Origin: Vibrio ponticus
GTDB taxonomy: Bacteria; Pseudomonadota; Gammaproteobacteria; Enterobacterales; Vibrionaceae
Length of the DNA stretch: 64,000 nt
Assembly (NCBI RefSeq): GCF_009938225.1
Contig: NZ_AP019658.1
Span: 310,001-374,000, forward strand
Direction: 5' to 3'
Each line of letters begins with the position of its first letter. The first letter of the stretch is position 1. This document shows, in pieces, positions 1 to 8,151 of this stretch. The translations under genes and the position numbers were made by a program. Below the pieces are notes generated by a model. The model saw nothing but the letters and a program-made list of their open reading frames with translations. It was not told the DNA's origin and ran no database searches.

Positions 1-1
1 T

Positions 2-163
2 TTGCGCAAATATGCTCGAATTGATAAGCAGTGGTTTCGCAATCGTCCTTATCCTCGCTTACGGGCTTGGTTGAATGGTTATATTCAAAGCCCTGAGTTT
101 TCAAAAGTAATGAAAAACTATGACTTGTGGTTAGATACGCGCAAAGATGAGCACTTTGGTTAG
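2..163 (+). CDS. C-terminal end of a glutathione S-transferase-like protein (partial)
   Basis: This open frame enters from the left edge and stops at a TAG ending at 163, giving 53 residues. The segment is rich in Arg and aromatic residues, with RPYPRLRAWL followed by SPEFSKVMKNYDLW. That pattern resembles the last helices of glutathione S-transferase family proteins, where a pocket-lining Trp/Pro region precedes the final helix. No N-terminal thioredoxin fold is visible because the gene begins outside the window, so the family call rests on the tail only. It could be another helical cytosolic protein. It runs in the same direction as the acetyltransferase gene downstream, with about 175 bases between them that show nothing distinctive. 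Confidence 0.4.
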   Translation: MRKYARIDKQWFRNRPYPRLRAWLNGYIQSPEFSKVMKNYDLWLDTRKDEHFG

Positions 164-338
164 TTTTTCAATCATGGTATCGGTGTAATCAAAAGATACC
201 TAAGATCTCAATATTGACTTTATCGAGTTGCTTTAGTTGTAAATTACCTTAATAAAGATGGTATTTGTATTGAAATGATGGTTTCACGTAAATTTAAATG
301 TGTGATACCTAAAATGCTACGTTTTATTGAGGTGGAGT

Positions 339-818
339 GTGAAGGTTAGGGCAGTGTTAGAGTCTGATTGGGACTCAATACTTAAAATTCAGGCAGAGGT
401 ATATCATGATGCTGTGCTTGAAGAGTTAGAGGTGCTGAAAAGTAAAAGCATAGTGTCACCAACCAGCTGTTTTGTCTGTGAAACATCAGAAGGTGATATC
501 GCTGGTTACCTACTGTCTCATCCTTGGGATTGCTCAACCCCGCCAAAGTTATTTGAGCCATTAACCGTAGCGAATGGAAGGCATCAGTTTTTTATTCATG
601 ACATGGCTGTTAGCGCAAGAGCGCAAGGTAAAGGCGTGGGACGATTGCTGATTAAGCAAGTTTTTACGCTAACAGAGAAGCTAGGTATGAAGAAAATCAA
701 CCTCGTTGCAGTACAAGGGGCTGATAGTTACTGGGCAACGCTAGGATTTGTCGCTAAAAATAGTGAACTTTGTGCTAGTTATGGTGACGATGCTGTGATG
801 ATGGAGATGACGGTTTAG
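339..818 (+). CDS. GNAT family N-acetyltransferase
   Basis: The product is about 159 residues and has the Gcn5-related acetyltransferase fold. The acetyl-CoA pyrophosphate-binding loop is visible as ARAQGKGVGRLLI (the R/Q-x-x-G-x-G/A motif), after the beta strand QFFIHDMAV and before a C-terminal YWATLGFVAK segment typical of motif B. The frame can be opened at a TTG at 327, but the GTG at 339 is preferred. GAGG lies about 6 bases upstream of it, and the protein then begins VKVRAVLESDWDSILKIQ, a normal GNAT N-terminus. The substrate cannot be read from the sequence. The gene stands alone beside a REP-transposase region, so it belongs to an accessory stretch. Confidence 0.85.
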   Translation: MKVRAVLESDWDSILKIQAEVYHDAVLEELEVLKSKSIVSPTSCFVCETSEGDIAGYLLSHPWDCSTPPKLFEPLTVANGRHQFFIHDMAVSARAQGKGVGRLLIKQVFTLTEKLGMKKINLVAVQGADSYWATLGFVAKNSELCASYGDDAVMMEMTV

Positions 819-829
819 TTGTTTAATAG

Positions 830-945
830 TGTTTAATAGGGACAGTCACTTTAAACAACGATGTTTATCGGGACAGGCACATTAAAACAAGACTTAAGCA
901 TCTGAATCTAATCGTTGTTGTACTTAATAAGGACAGTCTCGTTAA
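830..945 (+). repeat. REP-like short repeats left of the transposase
   Basis: Three related words occur in direct orientation: GGGACAGTCAC (839-849), GGGACAGGCAC (870-880) and AGGACAGTCTC (930-940). Each is preceded by TTTAAT, TTTATC or TTAATA and followed by a TTAA-like stretch. A fourth copy lies in inverted orientation at 2212-2222 on the far side of the transposase gene. REP-associated tyrosine transposases are typically flanked by the repeats they process. The rest of the 819-1131 gap shows no gene. Confidence 0.6.
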
Positions 946-1131
946 GAGAGGCTAGAAGAAAAACGTGTTTGACCTTGGAATTTTTGGATGGCTAGCGTGA
1001 TTGTAGAGTTGATCACACAGAATAGAGATACAAAAATGGAGTCGAGTGTTATTTCGTGGTTAAACGATCAATAGAGGGTAGAGGTTTCTTACTATTTTGA
1101 ACTGGTCGTTCGAAGTAGGTTAAAAGTTATG

Positions 1132-2094
1132 TTAGCAAGTTAATTGAAGCCGGTGAATCCTTGTCTTATTTAATAGTCGCCTTACTGAATGCAGGTTATC
1201 AGTACTACTTATCACGGTATGGCGATCTTTCCCTAGCTCGCGACAGACCTTAAGCCACACGGTTTGATTAATATTAAGTCTTTGTAATATTGGTGGCGTA
1301 GTCGAATCCAAACAAGCTTTATTGCTACGGTATTGCCGGGCTGTCCAGTCAACTAATTCGATATAATCTAAGAGTCGAAACGGAATCCCATCACAATTTA
1401 TTTCGCTTGAATTTCCTACGAAGGGATGTAGGCAAGGTGCGGTAACTTGATGGTTCTTTAGTGCTTCTAGTCTTGCTCGTATAGAAGTGAATTCGGATTC
1501 TTCAGGTGTTTTTGCGGTTCCCGCTCTTAACGGATTTAAGTCAACATAAGTCATTGCCGCAACTAAAGCCTGCTCATCTAGTAAAGCTTGGCTTTTGAAT
1601 CGGCTTTCCCAAAAATGTCCTTTGCATTCATCTTCTTGATTTGCCTTACAAGAGATATAAAAATTCAACTCTCTCATGAACCAACTAAGACTCCATAAGC
1701 GTGAACGCCAAGAATTGATGATAGATGCGCATGCTGCCTTTTGCGTCTCACTAGTTAATTGGCCAGCCAACCAGTTTGACACAAGACTAGGTAGTTTATG
1801 CTCTTTTTGCCAGCGTCGAACAACGTCGTGATCTGATAGAGAAAGGGCATTTTCCCGATTGATATGGACGACTAAGTGATAGTGATTACTCATGATGGCA
1901 TAGGCACAAATATCTATGCAGTAGATCTGAGAAAGCGAATACAGTTTTTGTTTTATCCATTCACGACGATGCTCGAAATTTTTTTCGGTGAGTGGATCTA
2001 CACCGCATAAGAAACTGCGTCTGACACACCGTGAAACACAGTGGTAATAGGGTGTGGCATCTACAGAAACTTGTTGTTTTCTTGCTGTCGTCAT
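1132..2094 (-). CDS. REP-associated tyrosine transposase (RAYT, IS200-like)
   Basis: The protein of about 320 residues carries the Y1 transposase fold. Its N-terminus TPYYHCVSRCVRRSFLCG is the usual RAYT opening. The HUH-type metal motif is visible as SNHYHLVVHI. Further on, WESRFKSQALLDEQALVAAMTYVDLNPLRAG contains the region normally carrying the catalytic Tyr. Proteins of this class nick and mobilise REP palindromes and are usually single-copy domesticated genes rather than free insertion sequences. A GTG at 2106 would add four residues; the ATG at 2094 is chosen because family members begin at about MTTARKQQ. Related GGACAG words flank the gene on both sides in inverted orientation. No frameshift or truncation is seen. 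Confidence 0.88.
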   Translation of the reverse strand: MTTARKQQVSVDATPYYHCVSRCVRRSFLCGVDPLTEKNFEHRREWIKQKLYSLSQIYCIDICAYAIMSNHYHLVVHINRENALSLSDHDVVRRWQKEHKLPSLVSNWLAGQLTSETQKAACASIINSWRSRLWSLSWFMRELNFYISCKANQEDECKGHFWESRFKSQALLDEQALVAAMTYVDLNPLRAGTAKTPEESEFTSIRARLEALKNHQVTAPCLHPFVGNSSEINCDGIPFRLLDYIELVDWTARQYRSNKACLDSTTPPILQRLNINQTVWLKVCRELGKDRHTVISSTDNLHSVRRLLNKTRIHRLQLTC

Positions 2095-2211
2095 CGTCGG
2101 TCTCACATACTTTCTATCAGTCGAGAATAGGAATGCATGGAAGAGCTAGCAAGCGTCCATTTTCTAATTTACTGCGAAGTTATCATCAATTCATACTTTG
2201 GTTACGTTATG

Positions 2212-2222
2212 GTGCCTGTCCT
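2212..2222 (-). repeat. REP-like word right of the transposase
   Basis: On the minus strand this reads AGGACAGGCAC, matching the three words at 839-940 but inverted relative to them. It supports a repeat-bounded unit around the transposase gene. Confidence 0.5.
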
Positions 2223-2231
2223 TATAAGAGA

Positions 2232-2255
2232 AAGCCGCTTAATGTTAAGCGGCTT
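2232..2255 (-). terminator. Hairpin terminator after the EamA gene
   Basis: A 9-bp perfect stem, AAGCCGCTT and its complement, closes a 6-base loop just beyond the stop codon at 2261. On the minus strand the stem runs into TTTCTCTTAT, a moderate T-rich tail. Confidence 0.7.
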
Positions 2256-2260
2256 GGTGG

Positions 2261-3157
2261 TTAGAGTTTGATGTGTGCTGGTGGGGTTTTATTTTGTCTA
2301 ATGGCGAGAATGGCCTGCGGCAGCAAAGACATGATGATCATGCCGATCATTAGACTGTATTGGAAAGGCGTAAAACTTTCGCCCAGCAACACTAAACCAG
2401 ACAGTATTCCGGCAATCGGGTTGGCAATCCCACCGAAGGTGAAATCTACCACTGACATGCGCTGCAGCAGCCATACATACATTCCATAACCTAGTGCAGT
2501 GTTTAATCCTACTACCCATAATAATCCAGCTAAATTGGTTGAAGAGAAACCTTCAATTACCGTTAGGTATTTGTCTGGCTCGATAACAGCATGCACGCTA
2601 GAGGCAATAAACAAGATAACGCCACCTAAAATCAGTTGCCATGTCAGCACTGTCCACCAATGCATGCGGTTACCAAGAGATTTGGTGATCGAGCTGCCGA
2701 TCACAATGCAAAGAATGGCGGCAAGCATTGCCCCAAGCCCAAGTGGGTTTAAGCTGATTGAACTTGGATCAAACAGCATCCATGCAAGTGCAATTAAAGC
2801 AGCCCCACACAGTGATTGAATGATCCCTGGGCGCTGTTTGTTGATCAGCCAGTTGTATAGCATGGCAAATACAGGCACTGAAATCATCCCCACCCCTGAA
2901 ATTGCAGAAGGTAAGGTCAGTGCCATAACAAAAATCAGACCAAAGAAGGTGGCGATGTTAATCAGCCCCAGACCAAAAAGAATCTTCCAGTCATCTTTTT
3001 TAGGTAAGCTTGGTCTAAATGCCAATAACAGTAATCCCGCCGGTAATGCGCGAATCGCACCCAGTAATAATGGGGGCCAGTCAGCAAGCGTAAATTGCGT
3101 TACTGCATACGTGGTTCCCCAAAAGAACGCCGGAATCATGGCAAGTAGTATATTCAT
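2261..3157 (-). CDS. EamA/DMT family exporter, PecM-like
   Basis: The product is about 298 residues with ten hydrophobic segments and two EamA halves. The first half opens with IPAFFWGTTYAVTQF, and the second with LWVVGLNTALGYGMYVWLLQ. Drug/metabolite transporters of this type export small molecules. The gene is divergent from a MarR protein with urate-sensor features. That is the pecM-pecS arrangement, in which a urate-responsive repressor controls an EamA exporter. A TTG at 3193 would extend the frame by 12 residues and overlap an operator-like palindrome; the ATG at 3157 gives a normal family N-terminus. The exported substrate is unknown. Membership in the purine island is inferred from the shared operator word. 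Confidence 0.8.
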   Translation of the reverse strand: MNILLAMIPAFFWGTTYAVTQFTLADWPPLLLGAIRALPAGLLLLAFRPSLPKKDDWKILFGLGLINIATFFGLIFVMALTLPSAISGVGMISVPVFAMLYNWLINKQRPGIIQSLCGAALIALAWMLFDPSSISLNPLGLGAMLAAILCIVIGSSITKSLGNRMHWWTVLTWQLILGGVILFIASSVHAVIEPDKYLTVIEGFSSTNLAGLLWVVGLNTALGYGMYVWLLQRMSVVDFTFGGIANPIAGILSGLVLLGESFTPFQYSLMIGMIIMSLLPQAILAIRQNKTPPAHIKL

Positions 3158-3163
3158 TGAATT

Positions 3164-3181
3164 TATCTTTACGTTAAGATA
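3164..3181. promoter_or_regulatory. MarR-type operator palindrome, copy 1
   Basis: The word TATCTTTACGTTAAGATA has perfect TATCTT/AAGATA arms. It lies immediately upstream of the EamA start and in the spacer shared with the marR gene. Its position fits repression of the exporter by the divergent MarR protein. Confidence 0.75.
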
Positions 3182-3222
3182 CTTTTGTCTCAAAGGTACG
3201 CCTAAAATCGATGTTTGTAAAG

Positions 3223-3240
3223 TATCTTTATGTTAAGATA
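3223..3240. promoter_or_regulatory. MarR-type operator palindrome, copy 2
   Basis: The word TATCTTTATGTTAAGATA differs from copy 1 at one central base and lies 33 bases ahead of the marR start. Two near-identical operators in one divergent spacer suggest autoregulation plus control of the exporter. Confidence 0.75.
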
Positions 3241-3273
3241 TTCAATCAGCATTAGTACTGGAGAATAATATTC

Positions 3274-3756
3274 ATGGACGCTATCGATAGAGTGGTAGAA
3301 CAATGGGCAAGGGAAAAGCCGGATCTAGAAACTGAGCCAATGGCGATCATGGGTCGTTTGATGCGCATCGCTAAATATATGGAAACGGAAGTCGCTCGTC
3401 TGCATAAGAGTTATGATCTGAAGCTAGGTGAGTTTGACGTGCTGGCGTCTTTACGTCGAAGTGGCAAACCATATCGCTTAACCCCTTCAGAGTTAATTGA
3501 TTCGATGATGCTTACCTCGGGCGCAATGACCAATCGCTTAGATAAATTGGAATCGAAAGGGTTAATTTGCCGTGAGCACAGCAAAGAAGATCGCCGTAGT
3601 GTTACTGTTGAACTGACAGAACAAGGCTTTACTTTGATTGATCAAATTATTGAAGAGCATGCCGCTGTGCAAACTAAGTTAGTTAAGGGCATGAATGCAA
3701 GTCAGAAGAAGCAAATGAATACCATATTGAAAGGCTGGTTAACTCAATACGAGTAA
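3274..3756 (+). CDS. MarR family regulator of the urate-responsive HucR/PecS/UrtR type
   Basis: The product is 160 residues, a winged-helix dimeric repressor. It begins with the extra N-terminal helix typical of this subgroup (VVEQWAREKPDLE, Trp11), then GEFDVLASLRR, the recognition region TSGAMTNRLDKLE and the wing SKEDRRSV. Known urate sensors use a Trp, Asp, Arg, Arg set; in HucR these are W20, D73, R106 and R118. Here Asp55, Arg88 and Arg100 keep the exact spacing of 33 and 12 residues, and Trp11 is present in the added helix. Urate would release it from DNA. Operators matching its own promoter recur upstream of gcl, puuE and near xdhA. The fit to the subgroup is strong; the regulon is inferred. 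Confidence 0.85.
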   Translation: MDAIDRVVEQWAREKPDLETEPMAIMGRLMRIAKYMETEVARLHKSYDLKLGEFDVLASLRRSGKPYRLTPSELIDSMMLTSGAMTNRLDKLESKGLICREHSKEDRRSVTVELTEQGFTLIDQIIEEHAAVQTKLVKGMNASQKKQMNTILKGWLTQYE

Positions 3757-3780
3757 GGTTTTCGATGTAAGAATAAATGA

Positions 3781-3807
3781 CAACGCCCTCAATTATTGAG
3801 GGCGTTG
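3781..3807 (+). terminator. Strong hairpin terminator after marR
   Basis: A 13-bp perfect stem (CAACGCCCTCAAT and its complement) is followed by TTGTTTTTG. It separates the plus-strand marR gene from the convergent glcG-like gene, and the palindrome could act in both directions. Confidence 0.85.
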
Positions 3808-3861
3808 TTGTTTTTGACCAGTAAAACAGTGTTAACTCCGTTGCGAAAGTTGTGCAGCGTT

Positions 3862-4299
3862 CTACGAAGCAAGTTCATCGCTATAGAGTTCTGCATGGTC
3901 AATGCCGCCAAGTGCACAGCTTTCGTCAACATCGGATAGATCGCCGCTCACTCCAACTGCACCAAGAATGTTTTGCTGAGCATCGCGGATCAAAAGTCCC
4001 CCGGGCACTGGTACCATATTGCCGTGCGCCAACACATTTACGGCGGAGATAAACGCTGGTCGATTATCAGCATCTTGGGCGAGTTTTCTCGACGAGCAAC
4101 CGAGCGCTAGCGCTCCCCACGCTTTCGCTATAGCGATGTCGGGGCGCAGCATGCTTGACCCATCTTGACGTTGTAATGAGATGAGTTTACCGCCACTGTC
4201 GAGAATCGCGACGGTGAGAGGCGCGCTACTGCTCTGAATGGCGGCTCGAAAAGTACCGTCAGTAATCGTGAGTGCTTGTTCTAGAGTTAAACTTCCCAT
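3862..4299 (-). CDS. GlcG/HbpS family protein
   Basis: The product is 145 residues and belongs to the heme-degrading/GlcG-HbpS-like family. The recognisable segments are LTLEQALTITD, VAILDSGGKLISLQRQDG, and the Gly-rich NVLAHGNMVPVPGGLLIRD then ILGAVGVSGD. Family members are often found in glycolate, glyoxylate or diol operons, and some bind heme. None has a well-established catalytic role here. It lies downstream of the malate synthase gene on the same strand, 63 bases away, so the two are probably co-transcribed for glyoxylate use. The start is supported by AGGAG ahead of the ATG. Confidence 0.8.
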   Translation of the reverse strand: MGSLTLEQALTITDGTFRAAIQSSSAPLTVAILDSGGKLISLQRQDGSSMLRPDIAIAKAWGALALGCSSRKLAQDADNRPAFISAVNVLAHGNMVPVPGGLLIRDAQQNILGAVGVSGDLSDVDESCALGGIDHAELYSDELAS

Positions 4300-4362
4300 G
4301 TTATCTCCTATAAATGTGCGCCTCTTAGAGTTTTAGTCTAAATGAGAGCGCGATGAATCAGT

Positions 4363-5982
4363 TCAATTGAGTAACTGATAGCTAGGTAAGGTCAGGAAGG
4401 TGGCGAACTCTTTTGCTGTCGACAGCTCGAAGAAAAGGTCAGCAGTTTGTTCAAAGCGCCCTTCAGCATATCGAGTATCGCCCACTTCCTGTTTGATTGT
4501 GTTCAGTTCTTGATATAACCATTGTTGGAATAGTTGCTTGGTGAAGGTTTGTCCATCATCCAAAACAACACTATGGTGGATCCATTGCCAAATGTTGGCG
4601 CGAGAGATTTCTGCTGTGGCGGCATCTTCCATCAAACCATAGATGGGTACGCAGCCATATCCGCGGATCCACGCTTCGATATAGTAAAGAGCAATGCGAA
4701 TGTTCTTACGCACGCCTGCCTCATCCCGACTGCCTTCACAAGGCTTGAGCAATAGCTCTGCCGTGATTTCGTGCTCTGGGCTAACAAAGTCGAGTTGGTT
4801 GGGTTTACCAGAGAGGTTTTTCTCAAACACAGACATGGCTAAATCGACCAAAGCGGGATGAGCGACCCAAGTCCCATCGTGACCATTGTTGGATTCGCGC
4901 TCCTTATCTTCGATCACTTTGGCGGTCACTTTCGCCATTTCAGCGGGGTCTTTGCTAGGGATGAAGGCCGACATGCCGCCCATAGCTAGTGCCCCTCGTT
5001 GATGGCAGGTACGCACCAGCAATTGGCTGTATGCGTTGAGAAACTCTTTGTCCATTCCGACTACATGGCGATCGGGTAGGATGCGATCTGGATGGTTTTT
5101 GAGGGTTTTGATGTAACTGAAAATATAGTCCCAGCGACCGCAGTTCATAGCGACAATATGGTCACGCATCGCATAAAGTATCTCATCCATCTGGAAGACA
5201 GCAGGAAGGGTTTCAATTAGTACCGTCGCGCGAATCGTACCAACCTGCACGCCAAAATATTCTTCGGTGAAGGAGAAGACATCATCCCACCACTGAGATT
5301 CTTCCATCGACTCGAGTTTAGGGATGTAGTAGTAGACTCCAAGCCCTTGCTCAGCGCGCGTCAGGTAGTTGTGATAGAAATAGAGGGCAAAGTCCATTAA
5401 ACAACCAGGGATCGGCTGATCTTGGTATTGAATCGACTTCTCTGGCAGATGCAGTCCTCTTGGACGAGCAATCAATAGGGCTGGATCGTCACTTAATTGA
5501 TAGTATTTATCTTTGCTTTGATCGTAGTAACTGATCGTGCCGGCATTGGCATCACGTAAATTGATCTGTCCTTGGATCATGTTATCCCACGTCGGCGCTG
5601 AGGCATCCTCAAAACAGCACATAAAGACTTTCGCTCCGGAATTTAGCGCATTGATGACCATTTTGCGTTCTACAGGTCCAGTGATCTCGACGCGGCGATC
5701 CATCAGTGGTGTGGGTGGTGGAGCGATTTTCCAGTTTTTATCTTCTCGAATTGCACGTGTATCCGAGCGAAAGTTAGGTAATTGACCCGCATCATAGCTT
5801 TGTTGTTGTAGTTCGCGAGTTTGCAGCAAGGCATCTCGTCGTGGGGCAAATTCTTTGACAAGTTTGGTTAAAAAAGAGAGTGCTTCTTTGGTTAGAATGC
5901 TTGAATACTCAGGGTTATCCATATTACCGACCACGTGTAGACAAGCGGTTTTCTCTCTTTCTGCTACATCGTTCAGACTCAT
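4363..5982 (-). CDS. aceB: Malate synthase A
   Basis: This 539-residue protein condenses glyoxylate with acetyl-CoA to malate. Family signatures are RDHIVAMNCGRWDYIFS near residue 275 and GYGCVPIYGLMEDAATAEIS near residue 440, the latter holding the conserved acidic catalytic region. Length matches the A-type enzyme. AAAGGAGA lies just before the ATG. It is not next to an isocitrate lyase gene, as it would be in the classical glyoxylate shunt operon. It is divergent from gcl at a promoter bearing GntR-type and MarR-type words. This indicates that it serves glyoxylate made from allantoin rather than from isocitrate. A second shunt-type aceB elsewhere in the genome is possible. Confidence 0.95.
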   Translation of the reverse strand: MSLNDVAEREKTACLHVVGNMDNPEYSSILTKEALSFLTKLVKEFAPRRDALLQTRELQQQSYDAGQLPNFRSDTRAIREDKNWKIAPPPTPLMDRRVEITGPVERKMVINALNSGAKVFMCCFEDASAPTWDNMIQGQINLRDANAGTISYYDQSKDKYYQLSDDPALLIARPRGLHLPEKSIQYQDQPIPGCLMDFALYFYHNYLTRAEQGLGVYYYIPKLESMEESQWWDDVFSFTEEYFGVQVGTIRATVLIETLPAVFQMDEILYAMRDHIVAMNCGRWDYIFSYIKTLKNHPDRILPDRHVVGMDKEFLNAYSQLLVRTCHQRGALAMGGMSAFIPSKDPAEMAKVTAKVIEDKERESNNGHDGTWVAHPALVDLAMSVFEKNLSGKPNQLDFVSPEHEITAELLLKPCEGSRDEAGVRKNIRIALYYIEAWIRGYGCVPIYGLMEDAATAEISRANIWQWIHHSVVLDDGQTFTKQLFQQWLYQELNTIKQEVGDTRYAEGRFEQTADLFFELSTAKEFATFLTLPSYQLLN

Positions 5983-6014
5983 TGTTTGTCTCCTTTAAAC
6001 AATATCGAATGATT

Positions 6015-6024
6015 TTGTGTACAA
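6015..6024. promoter_or_regulatory. GntR-type palindrome TTGTGTACAA
   Basis: A one-mismatch copy of TTGTATACAA lies 33 bases upstream of the aceB start, in the spacer divergent with gcl. Confidence 0.6.
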
Positions 6025-6114
6025 AGTTATTTGTTCACGAATACTTATATTGCAATTCATGTAAACAATCAAAGATTATTTAACAAATATTTAGCATTTG
6101 TGTGCTTGGTAAAA

Positions 6115-6132
6115 TAATTTTACGTTAAGATA
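6115..6132. promoter_or_regulatory. MarR-type operator between aceB and gcl
   Basis: The word TAATTTTACGTTAAGATA matches the marR/EamA operators at 16 of 18 positions, with the right arm intact. It sits roughly mid-way in the aceB/gcl divergent spacer. Confidence 0.6.
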
Positions 6133-6268
6133 TTTTATATAAAGCAATGATTTCTAGGCTTTTAAGGCTCGTTGATGGGTTTTTGTGGTTGGTTGATGTT
6201 GTGAAAATGTTGCTTTTTGGGGTTGATAATTTTCTATTTTGGTTCATAGTACACAAAGTATCTTTGAA

Positions 6269-6278
6269 TTGTATACAA
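6269..6278. promoter_or_regulatory. GntR-type palindrome TTGTATACAA ahead of gcl
   Basis: A perfect 10-bp palindrome lies 17 bases before the gcl start codon, just ahead of its Shine-Dalgarno GGAGG. Binding here would block transcription into gcl. A weaker relative, TAGTACACAA, is at 6247-6256. Confidence 0.7.
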
Positions 6279-6295
6279 TCTAAATGGAGGTTAGC

Positions 6296-8071
6296 ATGGC
6301 AAAGATGAAGGCAATAGAAGCCGCAGTTGAAGTTCTAAAAAAGGAAGGTGTAGATATTGCCTTTGGTGTTCCTGGGGCGGCTATCAATCCTATGTATGCC
6401 GCGATGAAAAAGCTCGGTGGCATTGATCATGTGCTTGCGCGTCATGTTGAAGGTGCATCCCACATGGCAGAAGGTTACACCCGTACAAAACAGGATAACA
6501 TTGGCGTGTGTATCGGAACTTCAGGTCCTGCCGGTACCGATATGATCACAGGTCTATATTCTGCGTCCGCAGATTCAATTCCTATCTTATGTATTACTGG
6601 TCAAGCGCCAACTGCTCGTTTACATAAAGAGGATTTTCAGGCTGTAGATATCGAGTCCATTGCCAAACCTGTCACTAAATGGGCAACGACGGTACTCGAA
6701 CCAGCTCAGGTACCACGAGCATTTCAACATGCATTTCATCTAATGCGCTCAGGACGCCCGGGACCAGTATTGATTGACCTGCCGCTAGATGTGCAACTGA
6801 CAGAAATTGAATTTGATATCGATACTTATGAACCACTAGAGCCGTATCAACCCAAAGCGACTCGCGCCCAAGTTGAAAAAGCAATGGCGATGATGTGTGA
6901 ATCGACTAATCCAATCATTGTCTCAGGTGGTGGCGTTATTAATGCAGGGGCCGAGGCGCTGCTGCAGCAGTTCGCTGAAATAACTGGTGTGCCCGTTATT
7001 CCAACACTAATGGGGTGGGGCTCAATTGCCGATGATCACGAATTGATGGCGGGGATGGTTGGTTTACAAACCGCTCATCGTTATGGCAACGCAACACTAC
7101 TAGAATCAGATTTTGTCTTTGGCATTGGTAACCGTTGGGCAAACCGACATACAGGTTCACTGGATGTGTACACCAAAGGACGTAAATTTGTGCATGTCGA
7201 CATTGAACCGACTCAAATTGGTCGTGTGTTCTGTCCCGATCTTGGCATTGTTTCGGATGCGAAAGCAGCACTGGAATTACTAGTCGAAGTGGCTCGTGAA
7301 TGGCAAGCGGCAGGCAAACTACCTGAACGAAGCACATGGGTAGGAGAGTGTCAGCAGCGTAAAGCTACTATGCTGCGCAAAACCCATTATCAAGATGCAC
7401 CGATTAAGCCAATGCGAGTGTATGAAGAGATGAACAAGGCATTTGGTCGTGAGACCTGTTATGTCAGCACCATTGGTTTGTCGCAAATCGCCGCCGCTCA
7501 GTTCCTGCACGTATATCAAGCACGTAATTGGATCAACTGTGGTCAAGCAGGTCCTCTTGGTTGGACAACGCCAGCCGCTTTAGGTGTGAGAGCTGCCGAT
7601 CCTAATCGCGATATCGTGGCGATATCTGGAGACTATGATTTCCAATTTATGATTGAAGAGCTAGCCGTAGGCGCACAGTTTAACTTGCCATATATCCATG
7701 TACTGGTGAACAACTCTTACCTAGGGCTTATCCGTCAAGCGCAGCGTCAGTTTGATATCGATTATTGTGTGCAGCTTGCGTTTGATAACCAAAACGCGCC
7801 AGAACTAGAAGGTTATGGGGTTGATCACGTCACTGTGGTTGAGGGATTAGGCTGTAAAGCGATCCGAGTCACTGACCCAGAACAAATGCAAGCGGCATTT
7901 GCACAAGCGAAAGAGCTGATGAACAAACATCAAGTTCCTGTTGTAGTGGAAGTGATGCTGGAGCGGGTAACCAATATCGCGATGGGCGTTGAGATTGACT
8001 CGATTAATGAGTTTGAAGCGCTAGCAGAAAGCATTGCCGATGCGCCAACAGCACTTGCTCACAACCAGTAA
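6296..8071 (+). CDS. gcl: Glyoxylate carboligase (tartronate-semialdehyde synthase)
   Basis: The 591-residue thiamine diphosphate enzyme joins two glyoxylates to tartronate semialdehyde and CO2. It aligns by eye almost end to end with E. coli Gcl. Position 51 is Val (RHVEGAS) instead of the catalytic Glu found in most ThDP enzymes, the known hallmark of Gcl. The ThDP/Mg motif runs from [12 protein letters not shown] to the VNN near residue 480. The ATG at 6296 is chosen over one at 6284 because GGAGG sits 5 bases upstream of it and the protein then starts [10 protein letters not shown]. It heads a gcl-hyi-glxR-glxK series, the standard glycerate pathway order. Confidence 0.97.
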   Translation: MAKMKAIEAAVEVLKKEGVDIAFGVPGAAINPMYAAMKKLGGIDHVLARHVEGASHMAEGYTRTKQDNIGVCIGTSGPAGTDMITGLYSASADSIPILCITGQAPTARLHKEDFQAVDIESIAKPVTKWATTVLEPAQVPRAFQHAFHLMRSGRPGPVLIDLPLDVQLTEIEFDIDTYEPLEPYQPKATRAQVEKAMAMMCESTNPIIVSGGGVINAGAEALLQQFAEITGVPVIPTLMGWGSIADDHELMAGMVGLQTAHRYGNATLLESDFVFGIGNRWANRHTGSLDVYTKGRKFVHVDIEPTQIGRVFCPDLGIVSDAKAALELLVEVAREWQAAGKLPERSTWVGECQQRKATMLRKTHYQDAPIKPMRVYEEMNKAFGRETCYVSTIGLSQIAAAQFLHVYQARNWINCGQAGPLGWTTPAALGVRAADPNRDIVAISGDYDFQFMIEELAVGAQFNLPYIHVLVNNSYLGLIRQAQRQFDIDYCVQLAFDNQNAPELEGYGVDHVTVVEGLGCKAIRVTDPEQMQAAFAQAKELMNKHQVPVVVEVMLERVTNIAMGVEIDSINEFEALAESIADAPTALAHNQ

Positions 8072-8151
8072 GTTCCATTGCTAAGCACTTAAGCCCAGTC
8101 TTATTTTCCTAAAGGGCTTGGGTGCTGACAGACCAGAATAAGGATATCAAA

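Noticed and set aside
2031..2264. 77-codon plus-strand frame at the transposase 5' end
   Set aside because: Overlaps the transposase start antisense and a terminator; composition is that of a shadow frame.
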